From assembly GCA_030278955.1 (NCBI GenBank), contig JAOANR010000002.1, forward strand, positions 7,119,982-7,183,981: a DNA stretch of 64,000 nt, given 5' to 3'. Each line of letters starts with the position of its first letter. Positions within the stretch are counted from its first letter, which is position 1. A program made the position numbers and the translations under genes. The notes under the pieces were generated by a model that was not told the origin of the DNA, searched no databases, and saw only the letters and a program-made list of their open reading frames with translations. This DNA comes from Hygrophila difformis. Lineage: Eukaryota; Streptophyta; Magnoliopsida; Lamiales; Acanthaceae. Shown piece by piece: positions 43,023 through 53,391 of this stretch.

Positions 43023-44393
43023 ATGGCGTCTTCGAGTTCCCCCAAATCCCCAACTGATCCAAATATTGAATCCTCTGTGACGGAGGCTACTCCTATTTTG
43101 AGTCTTCCACCTACTGAAGACTCATCCGCTCTCCCTGCACCCCCTGTACCTGCTCTTCCAGCACCACAAAAGGAAACATTTCCTATGGAGTGGGATGATG
43201 AAACCACGACGGAGCATCCTCCAGGAGATACTGAAGATTTCTTTGATCGTGATGATGTTGTTGCTAAGGAAGAGGAACACCAGAGAGATGACGAACTCGA
43301 TCGAGAAGTTACTCCGGAATACCGTCCAGTTGCCAGTACCCCTGTAACACGTTCCCGCAAAAGGAAGGACAAGCAACCTGCAGTCGAGACAACGCAGAAA
43401 CGACCGAAGAAAGCTGCCCCTATGACTGTTCGTGATGCACTAAACTTCAAGTTTTATGACAAGGAGGCGCAAAAATTTGCCAAGGAGCTCAATAATCGAG
43501 ATTTCATACCAGAGGAGCAGTTCACTCACCCCATCTACAAGGAGTTAGGCTTTACAAAGTACTTGGAGGACTGCAAGCTTTACTACTGGGCTACGAAACT
43601 CGATGATTATTCTCCTGCATTGGTTCGCGAATTCTACGCCAATCTTCATCCAGACGTTATGGATACTGATTCGCCTTTTGGAGGGAAGATCTACATGCGA
43701 GGCAAAATCCTAGAGATTTTTCCTCAGGTGTTTAATGCGTTGTTGAAGGTTCAGATTAACAGCAACTTGGATGATGTTACGGCTTACTTGCCAAACTCCA
43801 ATGCTGAAGTGGCCTACGAGATTTCGAACACAAAGAGTGTTGCCTTTGGCCGAAATCAACTCCGGGTTCAACAACTTACCTTGAAGTTCAACTGTTTGTT
43901 TCGTCTGTGCAGTTCCAACATCCTTCCAACAACCAATGCCAGTCAAGTGTCATCTCATATGGGTAAACTCATGTTTTGTATTGAAAAATATCTTAACATG
44001 ACAAATTTTGGTCTCTCTGTGCTTTCTAAGATGCTAGGTTACACTCGCGGTTCAATTGGAAAGAATGACCTCCTCCCTTACCCTGCCTTGATCACCCGAC
44101 TCCTAAGGAAGAATGGAATCAAGGTTCCAAAGGAAGAAAGAATTCCTATCAAGCAGAACACTCCCACCACTGATCTTCGAAATTTGCACAATGACATTCT
44201 CCTCGGTCCTGCTCTGTCTGGCGCCGCATTGGTTAATCATCTTAAGACCATCATTCTTCGACAGAATGAGGAGGTTTTGAATGTCATCAATGCTGGTCTC
44301 CGCATCCGGAAGCAGAACAACAATATGTTGAAGCTTCTTCCTGGCTCATTTGATCCTCCACCCACTGGAGAGGAGGATGATGAGGAGATCTGA
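43023..44393 (+). CDS. Sirevirus 3' ORF (env-like position) with putative plant transposon domain
   Basis: 456 residues from ATG 43023 (MASSSSPKSPTDPN). Residues 1-135 are acidic, Pro/Ser-rich and probably disordered, with a basic cluster TRSRKRKDKQ that could be a nuclear signal. Residues from about 140 to 420 match the 'putative plant transposon protein' type (YKELGFTKYLEDCKLYYWAT; SPALVREFYANLHPDV; IYMRGKILEIFPQVFNALL). It ends in an acidic tail (GEEDDEEI). Sireviruses often carry an extra ORF here, called env-like. I see no signal peptide or membrane helix within the ATG-started protein, so an envelope role is not supported by this copy. Function unknown. Confidence 0.8.
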   Translation: MASSSSPKSPTDPNIESSVTEATPILSLPPTEDSSALPAPPVPALPAPQKETFPMEWDDETTTEHPPGDTEDFFDRDDVVAKEEEHQRDDELDREVTPEYRPVASTPVTRSRKRKDKQPAVETTQKRPKKAAPMTVRDALNFKFYDKEAQKFAKELNNRDFIPEEQFTHPIYKELGFTKYLEDCKLYYWATKLDDYSPALVREFYANLHPDVMDTDSPFGGKIYMRGKILEIFPQVFNALLKVQINSNLDDVTAYLPNSNAEVAYEISNTKSVAFGRNQLRVQQLTLKFNCLFRLCSSNILPTTNASQVSSHMGKLMFCIEKYLNMTNFGLSVLSKMLGYTRGSIGKNDLLPYPALITRLLRKNGIKVPKEERIPIKQNTPTTDLRNLHNDILLGPALSGAALVNHLKTIILRQNEEVLNVINAGLRIRKQNNNMLKLLPGSFDPPPTGEEDDEEI

Positions 44394-44399
44394 TTCATC

Positions 44400-44813
44400 A
44401 AGGGGGAGTATGGTCTCACAAGTTGTTCTGACTGACTGTGGTTTTTGGGTGATGATGACAACGCTTTGAGGGGGGTACACTCTAAACTGAATTTGATATT
44501 TTGATTTGGGTCTGTAACTAATTTGCTATTTCCATTGGTTACTGTTTTTGATACTCTTGGATGCTGATGCTTGTTTATTTTGCTGATGATTGTGGTTTGT
44601 TTTGCTGATGGACTAGATTTGCATGAACTTATTTGATCGATCTTTCTATTTTGTGACTTTGTCTTGCTGGTGCTACTCTTATCTGTTAATTACATTTATT
44701 GTACTTGATCTTTTAACCATTGTTGTTAGGTTGGTATTCTGAATTGCTATTCATCATACTGGTTTGAGACCTGTTTGTGATGAATCAACCTCTTCATGAA
44801 ATGAGGGGGAGAT
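44400..44813 (+). other. Repeated polypurine tracts before the Sirevirus 3' LTR
   Basis: AAGGGGGAG (44400-44408), GAGGGGGG (44468-44475) and GAGGGGGAGAT (44803-44813). The last abuts the LTR and is the working tract. Repeated tracts here are a known Sirevirus trait. Confidence 0.7.
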
Positions 44814-45475
44814 TGTTGGCACTAACATTTCATGCAGAATCTTTTGGGTGTCATTGCAATGCTCTAACAACGATACAGTTATGGTTTTAAAGATCAAAGC
44901 TTCACCAGCACCCGGACTCAAAGACCAAGACGTTCTCAGTTTATAAATAGTCTTTGAGTCAGTCTTTACTTTAAGTGATTTTATCTTCAATATTCTACCA
45001 AGAGAGTTTAGTTTTCGTTTTAGAAGATATACTTCAAGAGAGTCAAAAACTTGTTCTTCATGGTGAGATGTTTTGAGAGTTTTTGTTCTTGATAGAATTG
45101 TGTTGTAATTCACTGTATATCGCTTAGATCAAGTTGTAAATCAAGGAGAGGGAGTCTTCTTGATATAGCTAAAAGGATTCTTGATTCAGGGTCGTCAACA
45201 GGTTGAAGGAACAACAAAGATTGTCTCTGTAATTCTAGTTAGGGAGATTAGAAGTTGAGGGGGAGAGATTCAACTTCTAGATCGAGTTAACAGGATTGGT
45301 CTCGAGTCTTGTGTTTGTTCTTGTTCATAGTTGAGTAATCTTCGCCTGGATTGGAATCCCCCGGATGTAGGACAGGAGGTCCGAACCGGGTCAACAAACA
45401 ATTGTGTTCTTATATTTCTGCAATTGTGTGTGTTGTCAATACTTCGCGTAAACAACCTACTCACAGGGACTGTCA
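44814..45475 (+). repeat. Sirevirus 3' LTR
   Basis: 662 bp, two differences from the 5' LTR. Preceded directly by a polypurine tract. Confidence 0.95.
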
Positions 45476-45775
45476 ATTGGAAAATGAAATTTTTTGTGCC
45501 TAGCTCTGTCTAGTGATGGTTACGTTATTTCTCTTTTCTCAAGCGATAATAATGAAGTCAACTCTTAATTAGATAGATTCTTGGGAAGAAATTTTCAGAA
45601 AACAAATCCGACGTGTGATACGCGGGAGTACATGAATGAGACAAATGAAATGTGGATCCAACACTTTTTTCTCAAATCCAATTACTTGTGTTCGATATTG
45701 AACAACATTAACACAATATATGTCCTTCAGATGAGTTCAAACATAGGGTGTGGATTGAGTATAGATACATGTACA

Positions 45776-46220
45776 TGCAGATTAGTGGCGGATTCAGGAT
45801 TTTTCGAGAGGTAAGACTCATGTTTTTAAGGAATTGCAAAATAAGAGGGTTCCATAGTTACGAAGGCCAAACATCACAGGTGGCATTTTAGGCCTCACGT
45901 TCTCATCATAAAATCACCTTACCGTCAATTGTGAATTACCAAGAAATAAGGGATTTCGTTAGCCTGCGGTAGCTGCCGGTGTGCCGAGCGAAAAGGAAGA
46001 AAGGAGACTGCTGGTGATGGCAAAGAAAATGGGGAAGAGACAGAGGTGTTGAATGCACTAAAGTCTTGAAAGAATGAAAGAGAAGCAATTTTATGCATTA
46101 TTTTAAGCTTAAATAATTGAATAATGATTATATATAATAATAATATATATATTTTTTATAAATTGAGGTAGGGCTGGAGCCCTACCCAACCTGCACTTGG
46201 GTCCGCCACTGATGCAGATT
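45776..46220. mobile_element. hAT-like non-autonomous element
   Basis: 429 bp (45784-46212) with 8-bp duplication TGCAGATT at 45776-45783 and 46213-46220. Ends AGTGGCGGATTCAGG and, reversed, TCAGTGGCGGACCC. Eight-base duplications and CAGTGGCGG-type ends fit hAT elements. No coding capacity. Confidence 0.65.
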
Positions 46221-47029
46221 GCATGTATGTGATGGGAGATATATTTTGTGTAATAGAATAATGCTCTGTGCATGTGTGATGAGAAAGGTGTTCTATATGA
46301 TGTCTACGCATGCAAACTCTTAAATGAACTATACGGCAATCGGACTTTGAAGCATAAACTAGGGTACGAACTATAGGGCTTGATGTTGACCTGGTATTTG
46401 CTCAAAATTCTGCAAAATATAGATTTTCTAGTCGCAGTTACTGCAATTTGATTGCACATTTATTTAATAGTGTAAATTAAAGTATAAACACTTCATGCAT
46501 GAGCAAGTCGTTCTCCATATAAATTAACCAATTAAACCTTAAAATTTTAGTAGCTCCAATTAATCTAGCTAACCAAATGCTTTTCTTTAGAAAAACGCAG
46601 GGGTTATGATTTATTGAAGGAAAATATAAATATATATATTTATATTTTGGCGTCTATCATGTATTCCCAAGCCATATTGGGCCCAAGACTAATGCATCGA
46701 AGATCAAATGTGCATTGAAGGTTGCCTGTAAAGCAGAATTCTGCATACATAAAAGCTCGAACTCGAGACATTTGCTTAAGTTAACAGAGCCCATAAAAAA
46801 ACCAAAATATTGACTTAAAAAAAAAAAGAAGAAAAACTTTAAGTTTACGGGTTAAATTTAAAGAATGAGTGTGGGAGGCCATTAAATTTAATAAAATAAA
46901 ATAAAATTTAAAAAACTGATATAAATTTGAAAAGAAAAGTAATGCCTTAATTGGGAAAGGCAATAATAAAGTGATTGTTTAAAAAAAAGAAATGTATTGC
47001 ATTTGGAACAAATAATTCCTAAATTGAGA
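46221..47029. other. AT-rich intergenic DNA
   Basis: Nothing recognised apart from A-rich tracts (46795-46985) and a short TATATA palindrome near 46626-46646. Confidence 0.4.
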
Positions 47030-47212
47030 ATGTGACTTGACCCTAGTGGTCATGTCCCTGGCCTGCCTTCAAACCATATGTTGGGGGTTTGATTCTCATC
47101 CGGCCCCCTATCCCTCCCCTCTATCCCTTTTTGTAATTTGTGTGGTCTGGGCTCCCACACACCTTTGCCGACACATCGATGTCAATGTTTACCAATAAAA
47201 AAAAAAAAAAAA
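47030..47212 (+). mobile_element. tRNA-derived SINE
   Basis: A-box-like CTAGTGGTCATG (about 47043) and B-box-like GGGTTTGATTCTC (about 47086), followed by the family body (CCCCTATCCCTCC, TTTGTGTGG) and a 16-A tail. Flanks share TAAATTG, so the duplication is short or eroded. Confidence 0.7.
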
Positions 47213-47247
47213 CCATAAATTGGGGAGGGCAAAACAATGCTTCATCA

Positions 47248-47401
47248 AATGGCATATGGGCTCGATCCAAGGGAAGGTTGGAGGTTCGATACCCACTGGC
47301 CCCCTATCTCTCCCTTTTATTCTCCTTTGTGATTTGTGTGGCATGTGGTTCCACCATCATTTTCCAGGTCTTTAATGCCTCCTTTAAAAAAATGGCATAT
47401 G
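47248..47401 (+). mobile_element. 5'-truncated SINE of the same family
   Basis: Body 47259-47390 with duplication AATGGCATATG at 47248-47258 and 47391-47401. It starts after the A box; B box GGTTCGATACC is kept. It lies directly after the previous SINE's A tail. Confidence 0.75.
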
Positions 47402-47829
47402 CATTCAAATTTGTTCATGAGCAGCAAACCTGTCTTATCCCTAGGGCAATTTTGTTATGTCTTCTATGACTTGCAAAACAATAGCTTGGGCTTTCTCCAA
47501 CCAATGGGTCTATTTCTCTCTCTGAATTTTGTTTCAGGAAATGGCAGAGAACAATGACAAAAACGAATAAAAATTGGTAGTAAGAAATGCTAAACATGAC
47601 AAGGAATACTATCAACAAAATCACATTATGACCAAAAATAAAAACAATAGATTACGTAAGTAATGTACATCAAAGAAACAACAAAGCTCTCAACAAGGAC
47701 CAAACAACATGGAATATCTACCTAAAGCTAGAATAAGAAGTCAGAGCATACGTACACAACATCTGGGACTTTCAACAATTGTTAAAGCTACAAACCCAAA
47801 GATGCAACACATTCAAACTATGGATACAT
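47402..47829. other. Intergenic DNA, no feature seen
   Basis: AT-rich; open frames short and unremarkable. Confidence 0.4.
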
Positions 47830-50330
47830 TGTGGGTCCCAATTTTAATATTGATTACGAGCAGTTGTCGAAGTATGATCAGAAGAACGTGTAAACAGCGG
47901 AATGTAAAAACACAATGCAGCAGATTTGTTGACCCGATTCGGTCTCGTGACCTACATCTGGGGGATTCCAATCCAGGCTCTATACTATATGCAAACTCCT
48001 AGAACTAGACAGACCAAATCGTTATCAAACTCACAGACTTGCCGAATGACTGTAACTCCAACTCCCCCGGAACAACAGCCACAGGACAGACGGTCCTATT
48101 TGATATCTTCGTCAATCTGATCTTCAAGCTTCATGGAAATATGATGCAGAAGACGCTCTGAATCTCCGATCCCTTCAATCTTTACAGCTTATTCGCAAAG
48201 ACAACTCTCATGAACACGATCAAGAACAAGTTTTCTTCAACAAGAATGACTTTACTGAAGTGGTGAATTGCAAACCTCGTTGGTAGATATGATCTTCAAA
48301 TTGTACAACATATCATTAAGGAATTTTCTCACTCTCAAAGTATAAAATAAGAACTCTAGAGAGAAAAAACCGACTCGAGAACTGCAAAAATGAATTTTAC
48401 AACTCAATTATGAAAAACTCTTATCTCTTAATCTCATCTATGACTAAAACACTTATATAGAGGAGAGTAAATTCATAATCAGATGCAGAGCATATCCTCT
48501 ATGCAGTTGTAAACAGCAAATAACTGTCACAGTGCAACTTCCTACATATCTGCTGAAACTGTTCAATTCTTGTAGTCCTCGCGTCGTTCTGACTGCTGGT
48601 TGACAACACTTTTCAACTGTATAGAAAGCTCAAGACAATAACAATCTCCCCATCATTTTGAATAGATGATGATCCCATCAAAAGTGTCTAAATCACTAAA
48701 ACTGTTAGTCTCACAATCAAATATCACAATAAGATATATCCATAAATCCATAAGAATCATCAGTAGTTGATCAGTTGTTAAAACTATCAAAAAATTATAT
48801 CAAAATATAAATCAACAATGTAAATCCACATTATATATCAACATTACCATCAGCAACATATTAAGCCAAGCTTCTCCAAACTCCCCCTCAACATTAAGTG
48901 CGGGATAGACACATTTATTTCTCCATTCTCCATTCTCCCCCTTGATGGAAGCTTCATCAAACTCATAGACATCGTTCAAAATCCCTAATATCTCCTTAAT
49001 AACAAACTATCAAAAAAAGTCATTAGTTCAAAAATTTATTAATGGCAAAACAAATCAGTTTACCCATTGAACTGAATCGAGAAGCAATTTCAGTAACAGC
49101 TTCATCACAGCTACGTATCTTCATCACACCTGCAAAAAAAATTGGTAGGTTGTTGTAACCACATAAACACTGATACAGTAGTCTGTGAGTAATGATGACA
49201 CTTCAGTAACAGCTTCATCACAACCACGTATCTTCATCTCAAGTTCCAGTGGTTCAATCTTTGTGCTGGGTTGGTCCAATACCTTCCTTTTCTAACTCCG
49301 AAATCATAAGCCCGAAATTCTCTTTAATTGATATGGATTGTTCTCCTCGTGTGGTCTCAACATCTCTCAGTGGCATATTTTTCTTCTTTGGAATCCATAC
49401 TCTTTGTACTCTAAACTTTTTTCGAAGTTCTTCTGTTGGCCAAATAACAGCTCGACCATTTAATAAGTCTCTTACTATCCTGATGCATGTGTTTTCAGAA
49501 TGTCCTGGTAGTTGGCAATAACAGCAGTCTTTCTGTCGTCTGGACAACATTGTAACATCAACTTTGTCAGTCTCCTTATATTGTGAATTCAAGTATCCTC
49601 CACTTACGAACTTGGTTTTGCTTTGAGTTGATTTTTTCTTATAACCTATAACTGTTTGGTCACCAAAAAAATCTCTTATAGACAAAATTTCATCAAGTTT
49701 ATTTTTACCTTTTACTACCTTATGGGAATTGTGGTTTTCTTCTTTTAGGTCATCCAACTCCTTTTGTATCCCATCTTTTTCTTCTTGCAACTGTAGAACT
49801 TTTGATTCAAGTTTGTCAATGTTCTTTTTCAAGGTTTTGGCTTCTTTTAGAGCTTTGTCTTTCTCCTCAATCTCTTCATCACAAGTTGTCATGTTGTCAG
49901 TGAGATGTCGTAACAACTTCTTGTTCTCTTGTAGTGTTGTTTCATATTCTATTCACAACTATCATAGTCGTCAGCCAGTTGTTGAAACTCATCATCACTG
50001 TCACATGTATCAGAAACAACTTTATCAGTAGAAAAATGTATTTACTTTGAATTACCTTCCAACGGAGTGGGACTAGCATCTCTCAGGGTAAATGCAATGA
50101 CATCTGCAGTTTCACTACTGTGATCATCTTTAGTTCCCCTGTCGTCGTAATCACATAATGTCACATGAAGTGTTTTTTCTCCTTTCTTTCTTTTGGTTGT
50201 CGGACATTCAGAGCGAATTTGCCCAAACCCTTCACATTCATAACATCAAATAGAGGTGATTTTCTCCAATTTCTCATGATTTCTATTTTTTCGGTTGGAA
50301 CGTTCCCGAAACTTTTGACAATTTCTCACA
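47830..50330 (-). mobile_element. Decayed, internally deleted Sirevirus relic
   Basis: About 47833-48645 reads, on the minus strand, like a Sirevirus LTR: it follows GGGGAGAT|TGTTATTG and contains GGATTGGAATCCCCC and CGGGTCAACAAA, also present in the young element's LTR. Right of it are other purine tracts, then gag (49254-50330). Protease, integrase, RT and RNase H are absent, so an internal deletion has joined gag to the 3' end region. No matching 5' LTR is seen to the right. Confidence 0.7.
49254..50330 (-). pseudogene. Sirevirus gag remnant
   Basis: An open 220-codon part (49916-49254) has a coiled coil (LESKVLQLQEEKDGIQKELD) and knuckle CCYCQLPGHSENTC followed by IRIVRDLLNGRAVIWP, closely parallel to the young element's gag. 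Upstream to about 50330, first-knuckle text (CYECEGFGQIRSEC) is recognisable but the frame has stops (for example near 49955 and 50045). Confidence 0.8.
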
Positions 50331-51272
50331 CGAGTATTTTTAAAAGAATAATAATCCCGGTTTGATTTTATTTAATGAAACCAATTTATGATGATGGAGT
50401 TGAGATTAGGGATATATTTATAGGTTGTCACGTTTTTATTACTTGTGTGAAGAAACTGTACCCCCGAAAGCACACGGAGTCAAAAATTGCAATATTTATA
50501 GTAAGTACCGGATCGTTCACTGGAGGATGTGCGATAGAAGCAGGGCCCACGTCGTTTTATAAGATTTTCCACTAGTATTACTCAAATAGTTTGGTGTTTA
50601 GGCTATCAACTACTTGACATAATTTTAACTAAGTTATGAAAGCAGATAAAATTACTCTAGAAAGCGGAAGAAAGCAATGCTACAAAGCAGATAAGTCTAT
50701 TCTAAGAAAGCAATCAATTTTAATCTAGGAAAGCAATTAAAATTATTCTAAGAAAGCGATAAAATTTATTCTACAAAAGCGGTAGAAATTATATTAGGCT
50801 ATCTACATTAATCTAGAAAGCAGATTTAAATTGACAGAAGGGACAGGAACAAAAGAAGAAAAATGGGACAATATTCAGATGAGACACAATTAAACTTCTA
50901 TTTTGTTTACACAGATTTTCGTTTTGGATAATCCTTTCAGTTAGCTAACTCTCATGCTTTCTGTACTATGTTCCCTTTAAAAGACATGTAATTACAGTAA
51001 GAATTTACATGCTCTTAAGACAAAAAATTCTAAAATACCACAGATGCATAACTGCCCGGCCAGGGTATGCTATTTACCTGTGGTGGATAAGCATACCCAG
51101 CACAGGTAAAGAACGGAGAATCGTGGACATAGTTTTGAATATATAGATACTCATTTTCTATGTTCGATTATGAAGTAGCACAAGTAAATGAATGGCGGTG
51201 AAATTTGCAGTGAGCGATGGAAATAAGATTCAAAAAAGAAGTCAACAATCGAATACACAGTGGAATACAAAA
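50331..51272. other. Intergenic DNA with recurring 'gaaagcaat' text
   Basis: 50640-50830 repeats 'attctaagaaagcaat'-like phrases six or more times at irregular spacing. 51063-51110 holds two interlocked inverted repeats. A 66-codon frame at 50375-50575 is not recognised. Confidence 0.4.
51063..51110. repeat. Two interlocked inverted repeats
   Basis: GGGTATGCT (51063-51071) pairs with AGCATACCC (51090-51098). TTTACCTGTG (51073-51082) pairs with CACAGGTAAA (51101-51110). The order A-B-A'-B' is a pseudoknot-type topology. Confidence 0.7.
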
Positions 51273-51537
51273 TACTCCCTCCGTATCAGGCAAGATGTGT
51301 GGTTTGACTTTTCGGCACTGTTCATTGTTTAATTTTGACTCAATTTTATTCCAAATATATGTTTGAAAAAAAATAATCGAGTTGGGTCTTGTTAGAATCG
51401 TATTATCATGTAGTTTTAGAATATAATATTTTACATAATTTTTTGTTGTATATATTTTGAGATATTAACAATAGAAAATGTGCATTGAATTGTGTGGAGA
51501 AATAAAATAAGACAAACTAAATGGAGCAGAGGGAGTA
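51273..51537. mobile_element. Stowaway-like MITE
   Basis: 51275-51535 (261 bp) between TA dinucleotides; ends CTCCCTCCGTATCAGG and, reversed, CTCCCTCTGCTCCATT. Confidence 0.8.
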
Positions 51538-51642
51538 GAAGACATCAATAAAAAAGGATTACAAATAAATGTTCACTCGAATACCTGGATGGAGTGTTCG
51601 AATGGAAGAATGGGCTGCTGTGTGACTCGAGGGAAGTCCCTG

Positions 51643-51708
51643 CGGTTTGATCTCGAAACTTCCTTTGAGGTGGCTCGGTTTGATCCCGAAACTTCCTTTG
51701 AGGTGGCT
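51643..51708. repeat. Two tandem 33-bp units
   Basis: 51643-51675 and 51676-51708 differ by one base (GATCTCG/GATCCCG). Confidence 0.9.
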
Positions 51709-51874
51709 CGAATGGCTAGCTCGACGGAGGAGGCGGTGGTGGACTGGTGATTGGGGCTCGTGGTGGTCGCAATGGGCGCGGTGAAAACGAGAGTCAAAAT
51801 CTTGGGTGAGTTATGTTCTTGTGTTTGCTGTAAGTGAGAATTACAGCAAATTTGGAGAAGAAATAGAGCCTTAA

Positions 51875-52081
51875 CTTACCGACCGCACCGAGCTATGGGT
51901 AAAATGGTCGTTATTACCGACCGAAAAAATAACGGTCGTCATTCTTGTCATTACTAAAGTCCGGACGCAATAACGGATAAATTTCACCGACCAACATTAT
52001 GCGGTCCGTATTGCGGTCGTAAATACCGAATGCAACCCGAGGGTCATGAAACGCGGTAGCAATTAAAGAATTTTCTTGTAG
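51875..52081. mobile_element. CACTA-type end relic
   Basis: Dense ACCGACCG/CGGTCG subterminal motifs and an end TTCTTGTAGCG that is one base from TTCTTGTAGTG. Reversed, it parallels the right end of the element at 62702-63905, including TTATCCGTTATTGCG. The opposite end is not visible. Confidence 0.65.
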
Positions 52082-52219
52082 CGGTTGAACTAGGTATATA
52101 AAAAAAGTGGCCTACTATCACTACTAATAGGAGTATAGGACAGATATAAGTAATTCATTTCTACGCCATCACAATACATATATATATATACATAGACCCT
52201 CATTAACAATACATCAACA

Positions 52220-52740
52220 TACTCTCTCTGTTTTTTCTAAGTTATATGATCCACTTTTATGCAGTCCAAATACTACATTCGTCTCGGGTTTTTGTTACGG
52301 ATGTTTTTTTTATACTATTCATTATTTAAATTTGATTCAAATTTTTATTATAATTATGTACAAGAAAACATAATCAAGTGAGATCTTGTTAGATTAGTCT
52401 AATCTTATAGTTTTATAATATCAATTTTTTTAATTTTTTATTGCACACATTTTAAGTTATTAACCGTTAAAAATGTATGTTGGCATATGTGCTGGGTGGA
52501 TCCGTAACAAAAATAATGAGACGGGGGAAGTATTAAACCTCATAAATTAGAATTATAAAAGTTTGATATTTAAAAACTATATGACGAAACGAATCTAACA
52601 AAATCGCATTTGACTATATTTTTCTTATATGTTATGATAAAAATCAAGTCGAAGTATTAGAATGAGTAGTAGCAAATTAAAAGTCAAATTAAACTCTAAC
52701 ACATGGAAAAAAATAAAAAATAAAAAAATTGGAGGGAGTA
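52220..52740. mobile_element. Stowaway MITE containing a second, nested Stowaway MITE
   Basis: Outer element 52222-52738 (CTCTCTCTG ... GGAGGGAG) between TA. Inner element 52273-52530 (258 bp; CTACATTCGTCTCGGG ... GAGACGGGGGAAG) between TA at 52271-52272 and 52531-52532. Both lie within 1.2 kb upstream of the bHLH start codon. Confidence 0.7.
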
Positions 52741-52884
52741 CAAATCAAAATCTTTTCCAAGAAAAGCAAAACTAAAATGGAAATATAAGGACCACTTGGC
52801 TTCTTCCACCCTTTGACTAAATTCAAAACATGGACTACTTAATCTACTTTTCTTCTCAAACCCCACCCCCAGAAAGTCATCAAC

Positions 52885-52932
<48 letters not shown>

Positions 52933-53391
52933 TGAAATGATGACCCCGGGGTGGGGGCCCGCCAACTCATCAACAACAATACTTTTCCCCTTATTCCTTT
53001 GCTGAATAATCACCATCTTCCTTCCTTCACTGCAAATACTTTTCAACCTATTATTATTGTACTACTAGTTCATCAAAAACCTTTCTTCTGTTCTTCCTCT
53101 TTTCCTGCAATTCCCACTCATCCACTACTACTCTTCATCCTTACTTTTCTCATCATCACTTTTACACTAATTTATAAATCATATTCTCAAATAGCAGAGT
53201 ATATAACAACCATGTCCAAAATACATACCACTATCATCCCACACCAAAACCAATTTTTTCATCACCATCATCATAGATTCGCAGCAGTGCAACCATGATG
53301 ATTCCCCATGGCACTCCCACCCTGTTGCTCTAGCTTATCTTTCAAGCTCCAGCAGCACCAGCACCTGCAGCCGGTGGTGGTGGTGGTCTCC
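52741..53391 (+). promoter_or_regulatory. Upstream region and 5' leader of the bHLH gene
   Basis: Contains a W-box-like TTGACT (52813-52818), TATAAATC at 53172 and a C/T-rich leader. A 12-codon upstream ORF runs 53295-53333 (MMIPHGTP). An in-frame ATG at 53308 would extend the protein by 28 residues (MALPPCCSSLSF); the downstream ATG better fits relatives that begin with a short MD.F. segment. Confidence 0.4.
52886..52930. repeat. (TAA)n microsatellite
   Basis: About 15 AAT units, about 460 bp before the bHLH start codon. Confidence 0.9.

Larger units (their letters stand above)
36921..45475 (+). mobile_element. Young, coding-intact Ty1/copia Sirevirus element
   Basis: LTRs 36921-37582 and 44814-45475 are both 662 bp, TG...CA, with only two differences (36949/44842 A-T, 37449/45342 T-C). 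ATTGG flanks both sides (36916-36920, 45476-45480). PBS, one uninterrupted gag-pol frame, an extra 3' ORF and several polypurine tracts follow in order. Integrase precedes RT, as in copia elements; the long gag with two zinc knuckles and the extra ORF point to Sireviruses (SIRE/Maximus). It looks recent and possibly still mobile. Confidence 0.95.
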
